A DNA stretch of 7,739 nt, from positions 1-7,739 of the forward strand of contig JAUQZZ010000095.1 in the NCBI GenBank assembly GCA_030586765.1. Direction: 5' to 3'. The stretch's first letter is position 1; each line of letters opens with the position of its first letter. Positions 1 to 6,541 of this stretch are shown here, one piece after another. The notes beneath the pieces are model-generated. The model made no database searches. It saw only the letters and a list, made by a program, of their open reading frames with translations, and was not told where the DNA came from. A program made the position numbers and the translations under genes. The DNA comes from Candidatus Brocadiales bacterium (GTDB lineage Bacteria > Planctomycetota > Brocadiia > Brocadiales > Bathyanammoxibiaceae).

Positions 1-519
1 GCTAAGGACACAGAGCTTACCACCGCTCGAACCCAGGCAGCCATGGTCAAGAAGTTGGAAAAGGAGATAGCAGAGCTGGAGAAACAACTTGGCATATTCA
101 GGGCCAAAACAGCCTCCAGCGCGGAGATAATCCCCCTAATCAAGACCATAGAGGAAGAGGCCCAGAGACTGGACCTGAAGGTCCTGAATATGGCTACCAC
201 CGTCCAGGAACCTCTTCTTACACCCCCGCCTGGTTCACCCCCACCAGGCCAAAAGGGCCCAGGGGCCCAGGCGCAGGCGCCTACTCCAGGGCTAATGCCT
301 GGCTATACGAAGGTTTCTTTTAACATCAACCTACAAGGTAAATATAAAAACCTGGAGGACTTCCTGAAGACCCTCCAGAACATAGCCACCTTCCTCACCG
401 TTGAGGAAGTGACTATAAGAAGCGATGAAAATATATACCCTGAATTGACATCAAAGCTGGACATAAACGCCTATAGTAAAAAAGGAGGTGTTGTTGATGC
501 TGTTCTCAGGGGGCTTTAA
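1..519 (+). CDS. pilO: PilO/MshJ-like pilus inner-membrane alignment protein, C-terminal part (5' truncated by window)
   Basis: The frame is open from base 1, so the ATG at 43 is probably internal and the true start lies upstream. 172 residues are visible. Residues about 1-32 are charged and heptad-like (coiled coil). A PilO-type ferredoxin-like domain follows: a helix (about 41-57), a strand (LKVLNMA), a Pro/Gly-rich insertion (about 71-101), then a strand-helix-strand unit with YTKVSFNINLQGKY, NLEDFLKTL and LTVEEVTIR, which is the most PilO-like part. The N-terminal cytoplasmic tail and transmembrane helix expected of PilO are outside the window. In the family, PilO pairs with PilN in the inner membrane and binds PilP, aligning the platform with the secretin. 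The PilP-like gene overlaps its 3' end by 23 bases. The low-complexity insertion is unusual. The GspM or MshJ names are alternatives, since all belong to one structural superfamily. Confidence 0.8.
   Translation, partial: AKDTELTTARTQAAMVKKLEKEIAELEKQLGIFRAKTASSAEIIPLIKTIEEEAQRLDLKVLNMATTVQEPLLTPPPGSPPPGQKGPGAQAQAPTPGLMPGYTKVSFNINLQGKYKNLEDFLKTLQNIATFLTVEEVTIRSDENIYPELTSKLDINAYSKKGGVVDAVLRGL
228..270 (+). repeat. GC-rich low-complexity stretch inside the PilO-like gene
   Basis: Bases 228-234 (GCCTGGT) and 243-249 (ACCAGGC) form a perfect 7-bp inverted repeat around an 8-base C-rich loop. Directly after it, GGGCCCAG occurs twice in tandem at 255-262 and 263-270, and the GC-rich run continues to about 280. 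The stretch encodes part of the Pro/Gly-rich insertion of the PilO-like protein (PPPGSPPPG and following). It looks like sequence grown by local duplication or slippage rather than a regulatory element. Confidence 0.5.
483..488 (+). promoter_or_regulatory. Ribosome binding site that decides the PilP-like start
   Basis: AGGAGG sits eight bases before the ATG at 497, inside the end of the upstream gene. Possible starts GTG 488, TTG 491 and TTG 494 lie in the same frame but overlap or crowd this site, so ATG 497 is preferred. Confidence 0.8.
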
Positions 520-970
520 ATATCTCCTCTGTGGGGCCGTTATAACCCTGGGCCTTTTGGGTGTCAGTGTCCCTGTCTGGGGCGAAGAGAAGGCCAGTGG
601 CCGAAGCTCCCTGGAGGAGGAAAAATCGGGCCGAGACCCCTTTTCTCTCCCTGGAGGGGTAAAATTTCTAAAAAAAGAAAAGGGTGCAGATGTAGGGACC
701 TCTTCTCTTTCCACGGAATGGAAAGAGGGGATGGTAGCTAGCCGTGTGGACGGCATCTTCCAGAGCGGTAAGAAGGCCATGGCCATCATCAATCATATGT
801 GGGTAGAGGAAGGCGGTTTGGTAGGTGAAGAGCAGGTAGTAGAGATAAAACAGGATGAGGTAGTGTTGACTGGGAAAAATGGAGAAAAAAGGGTACTCCC
901 TTTTAAGGGAGGTAAGATAGACCTAAAGGTTACTGAATGGGTCAAGCCAAAGGCTAAAGAGAAGAAGTGA
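497..970 (+). CDS. pilP: PilP/MshK-like periplasmic pilus assembly protein
   Basis: 157 residues from ATG 497. An N-terminal signal peptide or anchor is visible: hydrophobic core about 8-28, with VWG then EEK as a possible cleavage site near 29. A charged linker follows, containing RDPF (46-49), the short motif that precedes the folded domain in PilP and related GspB/GspC-type proteins. Residues about 82-136 are rich in beta strands (RVDGIF, KAMAIINHMWVEEGG, QVVEIKQDEVVLTG, KRVLPF), matching the small PilP/HR-type beta domain. The tail is lysine-rich. In the family this protein bridges the PilN-PilO inner-membrane complex to the secretin's periplasmic domain. It overlaps the PilO-like gene by 23 bases and the secretin gene by four (GTGA), implying translational coupling. 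There is no PilP-type lipobox (C11 is preceded by LL), which is closer to MshK. The exact subfamily name is uncertain. Confidence 0.72.
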   Translation: MLFSGGFKYLLCGAVITLGLLGVSVPVWGEEKASGRSSLEEEKSGRDPFSLPGGVKFLKKEKGADVGTSSLSTEWKEGMVASRVDGIFQSGKKAMAIINHMWVEEGGLVGEEQVVEIKQDEVVLTGKNGEKRVLPFKGGKIDLKVTEWVKPKAKEKK

Positions 971-2703
971 AGAGCACTATTTTTGTGAGACCTCTGCAGA
1001 AGTCATCCTGCCAGGATAGGCGGGGCTTTCTAGCCCCGCTCAATGCGGCCCTGGAAAGTCGCAAGACCTGCCTCTGGCATGGGGCCGCCTATCCATCTTT
1101 ATTATTTTTCAGAGGCTTCTTCGTGATAATTATTATTGCCTTCCTTGCAGGATGCGCTAAAGAGTTGAAGGATATGCCTGTTACGCAGGTGGCTCCTGAA
1201 AAGGTAGAGAAACCTCCTCCTATGGAGGAATTGCCTGTATCCCAGGTGGTGGAGGAGGCGAAGGAAAAGGAGAAGCTCTATAGCCTATCCGTGAGGGACC
1301 TGGATGTAAGGGATGTATTCTTTATCTTTAAAAAGGAACTGCCGGAATATAATATTGTGATGGACCCTGACGTCTCAGGCACAGTGGCTGTAGATTTTAA
1401 GGACCTCCCCCTGGATATGGCCTTAGAATACATCCTGGAGCCCTTAGGCCTGGAGTATACCATGGAAGAAAATATCCTTAGGGTCTCAAAGCCCAGGATA
1501 GAGACCCGCACCTTTGAATTTATCTACAGCACTTCTACCAGGACGGCCAAGGGCGCACTCATGGCCGTTACAGGGGGTGGCGGTGGTCCTTCGGGAGTAG
1601 TTCCTCCTGGAGGAGCCCTGGCGGGAGGAGCGGCTAGTGCTAGTTACGGTTCTGTTGATACCACTGATACCATGAACGTATGGGATGAGCTGGAGGCAGA
1701 AATAAAGAACCTTCTGTCCGATAAGGGGAAATTAAGTATAAATAGAAGGGTAGGCCACATAACTGTTACAGATTACCGTTCCAATCTGAAGAGGATAGAG
1801 GAGTTTATAGACTTCTTCAAGGTAGGGATAAAAAGACAGATACTCATCAGGGCAAAGGTCCTGGAGGTAACCCTCACCGAAGGGTCTGAATTCGGCATAG
1901 ACTGGAATATAGTCCTGCGCAGATTTAGTTTCCTTGGCGCCAGGAAGGGGCAAATTGGAGGTGCTATAGAGGAGAGGGCTATGGGTCCTAATCTAGGCGG
2001 TAAGAAATCTAGGACCCAAGCACCCATCGCCTTCAAGGAGTCCTTTGCCCCAACCCTGGGCAGGCAGGTATTTCCTACTGCTGAACTCTTCCAGTTTGGC
2101 ATCACCCACGAGAATTTTGACATGGTTGTCAGGGCCCTGGAGACCCAGGGAAAGGTTACAGTCCTTTCCGCCCCAGAGGTTTCTACCCTGAATGGCCAAA
2201 AGGCGATAATCCGCAGTGTGAGGGAGGACGCAGTCTTTCAGACTACTGTTACAACAACCTCAGCGGGTACTACAGAATCTACTACGGTTCAACCCTTTAC
2301 CATTGGCGTATATCTGGACGTAATCCCTCACGTGGATTCAGAGGGAATGATTACTATGTCCATCCATCCCAGTGTGTCGTCCCTGGTCACTACCAGGGAG
2401 TTTAAAGGTGCCCGAAAGCCTATTATAGATACCCGTGAAACCGACACTATAGTCACTGTCAAGGAGGGAGAAACGGTTATTATAGCAGGCTTAATGCAGG
2501 ATAGGATTCAGGTGGATATCTCTAAGGTTCCTCTTTTTGGGGATATTCCCTTCCTTGGAAAGGCCTTTCGTAGAGAGATAAAGAGTGCTCAGAAGTCTGA
2601 GTTGGTTGTGCTTCTTTCTCCCACTGTCGTGGGGCCTACGGCTAAGGACTTTGGCACTGCTAGACAAAAATACTGGATGCTAAAGAAACAATTTCCCAAG
2701 TAG
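967..2703 (+). CDS. mshL: Outer-membrane secretin lipoprotein, MshL/PilQ/GspD family
   Basis: 578 residues from GTG 967, which overlaps the upstream stop as GTGA. A hydrophobic segment (51-62) runs into a lipobox, LAGC, with C63 as the lipidated residue. After a Pro-rich linker comes a small periplasmic domain (about 104-175, STN/secretin-N type: SVRDLDVRDVFF, MDPDVSGTVAVDF, PLDMALEYIL). A Gly/Ala-rich linker (201-228) leads to the MshL-like DTTDTMNVWDELE segment (231-243) and a short ring-building domain to about 287. The pore-forming secretin domain (about 288-556) carries ILIRAKVLEVTL, VLSAPEVSTLNGQKA, the signature VPLFGDIPFLGKAF (521-534) and a terminal ELVVLLSPTVV. Secretins oligomerise into the outer-membrane gate through which pili or exoproteins pass. 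The STN domain, Gly linker and WDELE segment favour MshL over PilQ, and no AMIN domain is seen. The 62 residues before the lipobox are far longer than the usual 15-30; much of the excess is coded by the palindromic element at 1005-1094. No better downstream start exists: GTG 1123 would leave only ten residues and no positive charge. Confidence 0.92.
   Translation: MKSTIFVRPLQKSSCQDRRGFLAPLNAALESRKTCLWHGAAYPSLLFFRGFFVIIIIAFLAGCAKELKDMPVTQVAPEKVEKPPPMEELPVSQVVEEAKEKEKLYSLSVRDLDVRDVFFIFKKELPEYNIVMDPDVSGTVAVDFKDLPLDMALEYILEPLGLEYTMEENILRVSKPRIETRTFEFIYSTSTRTAKGALMAVTGGGGGPSGVVPPGGALAGGAASASYGSVDTTDTMNVWDELEAEIKNLLSDKGKLSINRRVGHITVTDYRSNLKRIEEFIDFFKVGIKRQILIRAKVLEVTLTEGSEFGIDWNIVLRRFSFLGARKGQIGGAIEERAMGPNLGGKKSRTQAPIAFKESFAPTLGRQVFPTAELFQFGITHENFDMVVRALETQGKVTVLSAPEVSTLNGQKAIIRSVREDAVFQTTVTTTSAGTTESTTVQPFTIGVYLDVIPHVDSEGMITMSIHPSVSSLVTTREFKGARKPIIDTRETDTIVTVKEGETVIIAGLMQDRIQVDISKVPLFGDIPFLGKAFRREIKSAQKSELVVLLSPTVVGPTAKDFGTARQKYWMLKKQFPK
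1005..1094 (+). repeat. Nested palindromic element inside the secretin signal-sequence coding region
   Basis: Several inverted repeats crowd into 90 bases. ATCCTG-C-CAGGAT is a 13-base palindrome (1005-1017). GCGGGGCT (1020-1027) and AGCCCCGC (1032-1039) pair as an 8-bp stem with loop TTCT, extendable by one G-T pair. GGATAGGCGG (1014-1023) and CCGCCTATCC (1085-1094) are perfect 10-bp arms enclosing the rest. GCGGCCC (1045-1051) and GGGCCGC (1082-1088) give a competing inner stem. The arm-to-arm length is 81 bases, a multiple of three, and the frame stays open. This resembles small palindromic repeats (REP/MITE-like, or in-frame elements of the RPE type) more than ordinary coding sequence. 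A U-rich run (about 1096-1110) follows the right arm, so an attenuator-like role is a weaker alternative. Confidence 0.6.
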
Positions 2704-2712
2704 TTCTCAAAA

Positions 2713-2718
2713 AGGAGG
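2713..2718 (+). promoter_or_regulatory. Ribosome binding site with short spacing
   Basis: AGGAGG lies only three bases before ATG 2722, closer than usual. The next in-frame ATG (2815) would remove the membrane segment, so 2722 is kept. Confidence 0.6.
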
Positions 2719-2721
2719 ATA

Positions 2722-4002
2722 ATGGACAAGTTCTTGGTTAGATTGAAGATATTTACTAGGCCTGCAGTATGTATCCTGATATTTATTGCAGGGATTTTCT
2801 ACTTTAGTTGTAGTATGAGCGGCATTCTTGCTGCCCCTATAAAGGAGGAGAAGGCCTTTGATGCCCGCCCGTTAAGTACCAAGGCCCTTGAGGTAAAGAA
2901 GGCTGTATTACCAGAGAGAGGTTTTAACGGCAGCCCCCTTAAGGTGCCCACGGGCAAGACCCCCATATCCCAGGAGAAGGGTTTTGATAATAGAACACTG
3001 CTCAGGCTTAGCTATGTGGCAGAGGACCTTAGCCTTAAAAGAGAGTTTATTGCCCCGGAAGGGATAGCCCCCTCGATGCTCGTCTCGGGCAGCCTGCCCG
3101 AAGAGTCACTGAGAGAAAAAGGATTTGACTCTGGTGCCCTAGCACCCATGGCAAAAGCCAAGGGGGAGGAAGCTGGATATTTATTATCAGAACAAGAACC
3201 CAAGAAGGTGGCCTATAGTGAGAAGGAAAGGCTAAAAGAACTAGAAAAGGTCTTTGAAATTAGAGGCCCAGAAGCAGTTCCTCCTGAGAAAGAAAGGCTG
3301 GAAGAGACCTTGAAGGCAAAAGAACCGGTGCCGCCTCCAGAGAGACCTAGTGTGCCTACTGCCCCAGCCCGTGCTGAACTGCCTCCACCTGGCAAAGAGG
3401 CAATCTACCACTTTAATCTCGGGGTCTCCTACCAGAAGCAGGGTAATATCCGTAAGGCGATTGAAGAATATGAGAAGGTACTGGAATTAGACCCCTACAA
3501 TGCCGAGGCCCACAATAATCTTGGGATTATCTACAAGGAAAAAGGCGACCTGGATAAGGCAGTAGAGCACTATCAGCTTGTTATCTCATTAAATCCAGGG
3601 ATGGAGGAGGCCCGTAATAATCTGGGGGTGATACACTATCTACGAGGTAATCCCAGGGCGGCGGAGTTAGAATACGAGAAGGTCTTGAAGATTAATCCTG
3701 ATAATCTAGTAGGTCGTATAAACCTGGGGATTGTATATAAGGCACAAAAACTGGAGCGAAAGGCCATAGATACCTTTGAGAAGGTCCTGGCTATGGACCC
3801 CTTCTATCCGGAGGCGCATTATAATCTGGCAATACTTTACGAAGAGCTGGGGCACCTGGAGAAGGCAATATGGTATTATAATAGGTTTATTGCCAATGCA
3901 GGCAATAGCTATCCAGAGGTAGTTAAGAAGGTGGCCAAGCGCATAGAGCAGCTAAAAGTAATCAGCGGAGAGGAATTAAGGGAGTATAAGGGAATAAAGT
4001 GA
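2722..4002 (+). CDS. Membrane-anchored periplasmic TPR protein in MshN position
   Basis: 426 residues. A basic N-terminus (MDKFLVRLKIFTR) is followed by one hydrophobic segment (about 14-37), read as a signal anchor or a signal peptide ending near ILAA (35-38). C30 lacks a proper lipobox (YFSC). Residues 41-225 are low-complexity and charged. They hold four copies of E-[KR]-[AG]-F-[DN]-x3-L, then an EK-rich helical part (about 165-200) and a Pro-rich stretch (202-223). Five tandem TPRs follow: 227-260, 261-294, 295-328, 329-362 and 363-396, with typical NLGIIYKEKG and YEKVLELDP elements, then a basic C-terminal helix. TPR proteins here are protein-binding scaffolds. MshN in MSHA operons has the same place and the same layout (anchor, linker, TPRs), and PilF/PilW-type TPR proteins assist secretin assembly. 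A role in secretin or pilus assembly is therefore inferred from context. The gap to the secretin is 18 bases, and the ATPase start overlaps its stop. Confidence 0.85.
   Translation: MDKFLVRLKIFTRPAVCILIFIAGIFYFSCSMSGILAAPIKEEKAFDARPLSTKALEVKKAVLPERGFNGSPLKVPTGKTPISQEKGFDNRTLLRLSYVAEDLSLKREFIAPEGIAPSMLVSGSLPEESLREKGFDSGALAPMAKAKGEEAGYLLSEQEPKKVAYSEKERLKELEKVFEIRGPEAVPPEKERLEETLKAKEPVPPPERPSVPTAPARAELPPPGKEAIYHFNLGVSYQKQGNIRKAIEEYEKVLELDPYNAEAHNNLGIIYKEKGDLDKAVEHYQLVISLNPGMEEARNNLGVIHYLRGNPRAAELEYEKVLKINPDNLVGRINLGIVYKAQKLERKAIDTFEKVLAMDPFYPEAHYNLAILYEELGHLEKAIWYYNRFIANAGNSYPEVVKKVAKRIEQLKVISGEELREYKGIK
2848..3141 (+). repeat. Coding repeats: four copies of a nine-residue E-[KR]-[AG]-F-[DN]-x3-L motif
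   Basis: Copies in the MshN-like protein are EKAFDARPL (43-51), ERGFNGSPL (65-73), EKGFDNRTL (85-93) and EKGFDSGAL (132-140). The phenylalanines are F46, F68, F88 and F135. A decayed copy, KREFIAPEG (106-114, F109), would complete a roughly 21-residue period between the third and fourth. EKVFEIRGP (175-183) is another weak match. The DNA copies are diverged, so the conservation is at protein level. Confidence 0.75.
3988..3993 (+). promoter_or_regulatory. Ribosome binding site for the ATPase gene
   Basis: AAGGGA ends eight bases before ATG 4002 and five before GTG 3999. The spacing and the TGATG stop-start overlap favour ATG 4002. Confidence 0.55.
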
Positions 4003-5744
4003 TGGCTCAACAGACAGCTCAAAAGGAATCAAAAGTTACCCTGGCGGATATACTAGCAACTCGTGGAATAATAACCAAGGACCAGCTGAAGAAGTGCCAG
4101 GCAGAGCAGGAGAAGTCCAATGAATCCTTTGGGCAGGTCATCCTCAAGATGGGGCTAGCTAATAAGGAGTCTATTGCTAAGGCACTGGAGTCCTATTACA
4201 GCGTCCCCTATGTGGACCTGGATAACTACGTCATAGACATGAAGGTAATAAAGTTGGTACCCGAACGGCTGGCGCGCCAGTATAAGTTCTTACCCCTCTT
4301 CAAGATTACAAATACCTTAACTATAGCAATTGCTGACCCCAGGAATCTCTTCGGTATTGATGACATCAGAGATAAGCTAGGCTATGACATCGAAGTCACG
4401 GTATCTACAGAGGAACAGATAACCCAGGCCCTGGATAGGTGTTATGGGAGTACAGGGGGGGACCTGACTGGGCTTATAGACGAGATTGCCCATAAAGAGT
4501 TTGGTGGCATTGAGGAAGAAGAAGTTGAGGTAGAGAAGGCCAAGGAGGTGGACCTTGAAGCCGTCTCGGAAGCAATGCTGGAGCAGGCCCCGGTGGTAAA
4601 ATTACTAAATATGGTCCTCCACCGTGCCATTAGAGAAGGGGTGAGCGACATTCACCTGCAGCCAGAAGAAGATGCTATGCTTGTCAGGTACAGGCTGGAT
4701 GGAGTCTTGTATCAGGCCTCTGCCCTCCCCAAGACCCTCCGCGCGGCCTTAGTATCCAGGATAAAGGTACTCTCTGGGATGAATATTGCCGAGAACAGGG
4801 CACCACAAGATGGGCGCTTTAAAGTAAAGAAAGATGCCGGTGAGTACGACTTCCGCGTCTCCACCATGCCCACCATCTACGGTGAGACGGTGGTTATGCG
4901 TATCTTAGATAAGAGTTCCGCTGCTATGAAGCTGGAACAACTAGGGTTCTCACAAGATTCTCTTGATATATATCAAGGCCTTATAGAAAAACCCAATGGC
5001 GTTATCCTTATCACAGGGCCCACCGGCAGTGGAAAGACCACCACCCTTTATGCCTCTCTAAACAAGATTAACTCCCCGGATATAAATATCATGACTGTAG
5101 AGGACCCTGTGGAGTACCGCTTGAGGCTCATCCGCCAGACCCAGGTTAATGTCAAGGCAGGGGTCACCTTTGCCTCCGCTATGAGGACCATCCTCCGTCA
5201 GGACCCAGACGTAGTTATGATAGGAGAGATGAGGGATAGGGAGACGGCCGAGATAGCAGTTCAGGCCGCTATGACGGGCCACCTGGTCTTTAGTACCCTT
5301 CACACCAACGACGCACCAGGGGCAGTGAGCCGTTTGGTAGACATGGGTGTAGAGCCCTTTCTTATTGCATCCTCAGTGATAGGCGTTGTGGCACAAAGAT
5401 TAATAAGGGCCAATTGCAAACGTTGCACTGAGACTTATGTCCCTGACGGAAGGCTGCTAAAGGACATAGGACTGCGAGACACAAAGAACATGACCTTCTC
5501 AAAGGGGAAGGGCTGTGACCATTGTAGGCAGTCAGGATACAAAGGTCGGGTGGGCCTTTACGAGATCCTTGTAGTAGATGATAAAATAAGAGACTTAGTA
5601 ATAAATCGGGGTACTCCCCACGCCATCAGGACGTTAGCCAAAGAGACCCAGAATTTTAAGACGCTCATGGAGGATGGCATAGAGAAGGTGGCAAAGGGGT
5701 TGACCTCTGCGGAGGAGGTTCTTACAGCTACTTCTATAGCATAG
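4002..5744 (+). CDS. Type IV pilus / type II secretion assembly ATPase, GspE/PilB/MshE family
   Basis: 580 residues from ATG 4002 (TGATG overlap with the upstream stop; GTG 3999 is the alternative). It is a cytoplasmic hexameric ATPase that powers pilin or pseudopilin polymerisation through the inner-membrane platform. The N-terminal part (about 13-147) is an MshEN/T2SSE-N domain whose two 24-residue motifs keep their spacing but lack the lead arginines. An acidic linker (about 159-185) follows. The catalytic part has the Asp-box region SDIHLQPEED (215-224), arginines R229, R231, R267 and R272, Walker A GPTGSGKTT (339-347), Walker B VVMIGEMRD (404-412) and the His box GHLVFSTLHTND (426-437). 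A tetracysteine zinc site comprises C472/C475 and C505/C508. Its length and zinc site fit the GspE/PilB branch rather than PilT, although GEMRD in Walker B is the spelling common in PilT (GEIRD is more usual in PilB/GspE). All catalytic motifs are intact. The operon context suggests MshE; PilB or GspE cannot be excluded. Confidence 0.95.
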   Translation: MAQQTAQKESKVTLADILATRGIITKDQLKKCQAEQEKSNESFGQVILKMGLANKESIAKALESYYSVPYVDLDNYVIDMKVIKLVPERLARQYKFLPLFKITNTLTIAIADPRNLFGIDDIRDKLGYDIEVTVSTEEQITQALDRCYGSTGGDLTGLIDEIAHKEFGGIEEEEVEVEKAKEVDLEAVSEAMLEQAPVVKLLNMVLHRAIREGVSDIHLQPEEDAMLVRYRLDGVLYQASALPKTLRAALVSRIKVLSGMNIAENRAPQDGRFKVKKDAGEYDFRVSTMPTIYGETVVMRILDKSSAAMKLEQLGFSQDSLDIYQGLIEKPNGVILITGPTGSGKTTTLYASLNKINSPDINIMTVEDPVEYRLRLIRQTQVNVKAGVTFASAMRTILRQDPDVVMIGEMRDRETAEIAVQAAMTGHLVFSTLHTNDAPGAVSRLVDMGVEPFLIASSVIGVVAQRLIRANCKRCTETYVPDGRLLKDIGLRDTKNMTFSKGKGCDHCRQSGYKGRVGLYEILVVDDKIRDLVINRGTPHAIRTLAKETQNFKTLMEDGIEKVAKGLTSAEEVLTATSIA

Positions 5745-5753
5745 GAGGAACAC

Positions 5754-6512
5754 ATGATTAGAGTTCTCTTAATCCTTCTTCTCTTTTCCTTTTTGTCACC
5801 ACAGAAGGTCTTCTCCCAGGAAGAGATCAACTATCATAACACCTTGGCCCTCACTCTTGCTAAGAAGGAGATGCTGGATGAAGCCATCTCTGCGTGGAAG
5901 AAGGTTGTAGAGATAAATCCTTCCCTGGCTGTCCCTCACTATAACATTGGGCTGGCATATCACAAGAAGGGGATGTTAGAAGAGGCCATCTTAGAATATA
6001 AAAGGGCCATCGAACTAAGCGAGGGTTATACATTGGCTTATTACAATCTGGGCAACGCCTACTACCAGAAGGGATTATATGATCAGGCCCTTTCTCAGTG
6101 GCAGGGGGTTCTGGAGCTAGACCCAAAGGATGAGGATGCGAAGAAGAATATCCAGGTGGTCCAGGGCTTGTCAACGAGGCAGTCTCCTTCCACAGTACAG
6201 GCCTTGAAGGGCCAGCAGGAGGGGAAGCGTCCAGAGGTGGTGGCATCCACACCCCCTGGTGTATCTACCAATGCCCAGGAATACTTTAACATGGGTATTG
6301 AGAACCTTAAGGCCGGGAAGGTAGATGACGCAATAAAATCCCTTGAAAAGGTGGTAGAGATAGACCCAAGGTTTCCAAACGCCTACACGGAACTAGGTAG
6401 GGCTTACCACAAGAAGAACATGGTGTCTAAGGCCAGGGCGGCCTATCAAAGGGCCTTGGCACTAAACCCAAACGATAAAAAGGCTAGCACCCTACTTAAT
6501 GTCTTGAAGTAA
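5754..6512 (+). CDS. Exported TPR protein, five repeats in two blocks
   Basis: 252 residues. The start is supported by AGGAGG (5743-5748) five bases upstream, overlapping the ATPase stop, with a gap of nine bases between the genes. A signal peptide is visible: MIR, hydrophobic core 4-15, likely cleavage at VFS-QEE near residue 21. Three TPRs follow (about 25-58, 59-92 and 93-126). A Ser/Thr/Gln/Pro-rich linker (127-172) separates them from two more (173-206 and 207-240). The protein should be periplasmic or outer-membrane associated. Its first three repeats align without gaps to those of the next gene, including tryptophans W48 and W116 where TPRs usually have tyrosine or another residue. No catalytic domain is present. 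A scaffold role in assembling the secretin or pilus machine is inferred from the operon. PilF/PilW-like pilotin function is possible, but there is no lipobox. Confidence 0.85.
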   Translation: MIRVLLILLLFSFLSPQKVFSQEEINYHNTLALTLAKKEMLDEAISAWKKVVEINPSLAVPHYNIGLAYHKKGMLEEAILEYKRAIELSEGYTLAYYNLGNAYYQKGLYDQALSQWQGVLELDPKDEDAKKNIQVVQGLSTRQSPSTVQALKGQQEGKRPEVVASTPPGVSTNAQEYFNMGIENLKAGKVDDAIKSLEKVVEIDPRFPNAYTELGRAYHKKNMVSKARAAYQRALALNPNDKKASTLLNVLK

Positions 6513-6534
6513 TTTTACACCTTCTTTGTATTGC

Positions 6535-6541
6535 AAGGATG
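6535..6541 (+). promoter_or_regulatory. Atypical translation start of the last TPR gene
   Basis: The only Shine-Dalgarno-like bases, AAGG (6535-6538), abut ATG 6539, too close for normal use. No in-frame ATG, GTG or TTG lies upstream in the 26-base gap after the previous stop. Starting later, at TTG 6554, would remove the KKR of the signal peptide. Translation may depend on coupling from the gene upstream. The gap shows no terminator. Confidence 0.45.

Noticed and set aside
451..792. Minus-strand open frames, including this one and others opposite the secretin, ATPase and TPR genes.
   Set aside because: They lie entirely opposite well-supported genes, show no recognisable domain and have no plausible start signal.
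1014..1110. Stem followed by a T-rich run read as a rho-independent terminator.
   Set aside because: The perfect arms lie more than 60 bases apart, the T-run starts late and is interrupted, and the open frame continues through it into the lipobox and secretin.
1123..1155. GTG 1123 as an alternative start of the secretin, with AGAGG-like bases upstream.
   Set aside because: It would leave only ten residues before the lipobox cysteine with no positive charge, which is not a working lipoprotein signal, and the GTGA coupling at 967 is typical of this operon.
1593..1605. Perfect 13-base palindrome TCCTCC-T-GGAGGA.
   Set aside because: It encodes part of the Pro/Gly linker of the secretin, where such codons make palindromes easily. 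There is no flanking structure.
2785..2811. Lipobox at C30 of the MshN-like protein.
   Set aside because: The residues before the cysteine are YFS, which do not fit the lipobox rule (L/V/I at -3 and G/A/S at -1 with a small -2 residue).
5205..5240. ATPase read as a PilT-type retraction motor because Walker B reads GEMRD.
   Set aside because: The 580-residue length, the MshEN-like N-terminal domain and the tetracysteine zinc site are features of GspE/PilB/MshE, not PilT.
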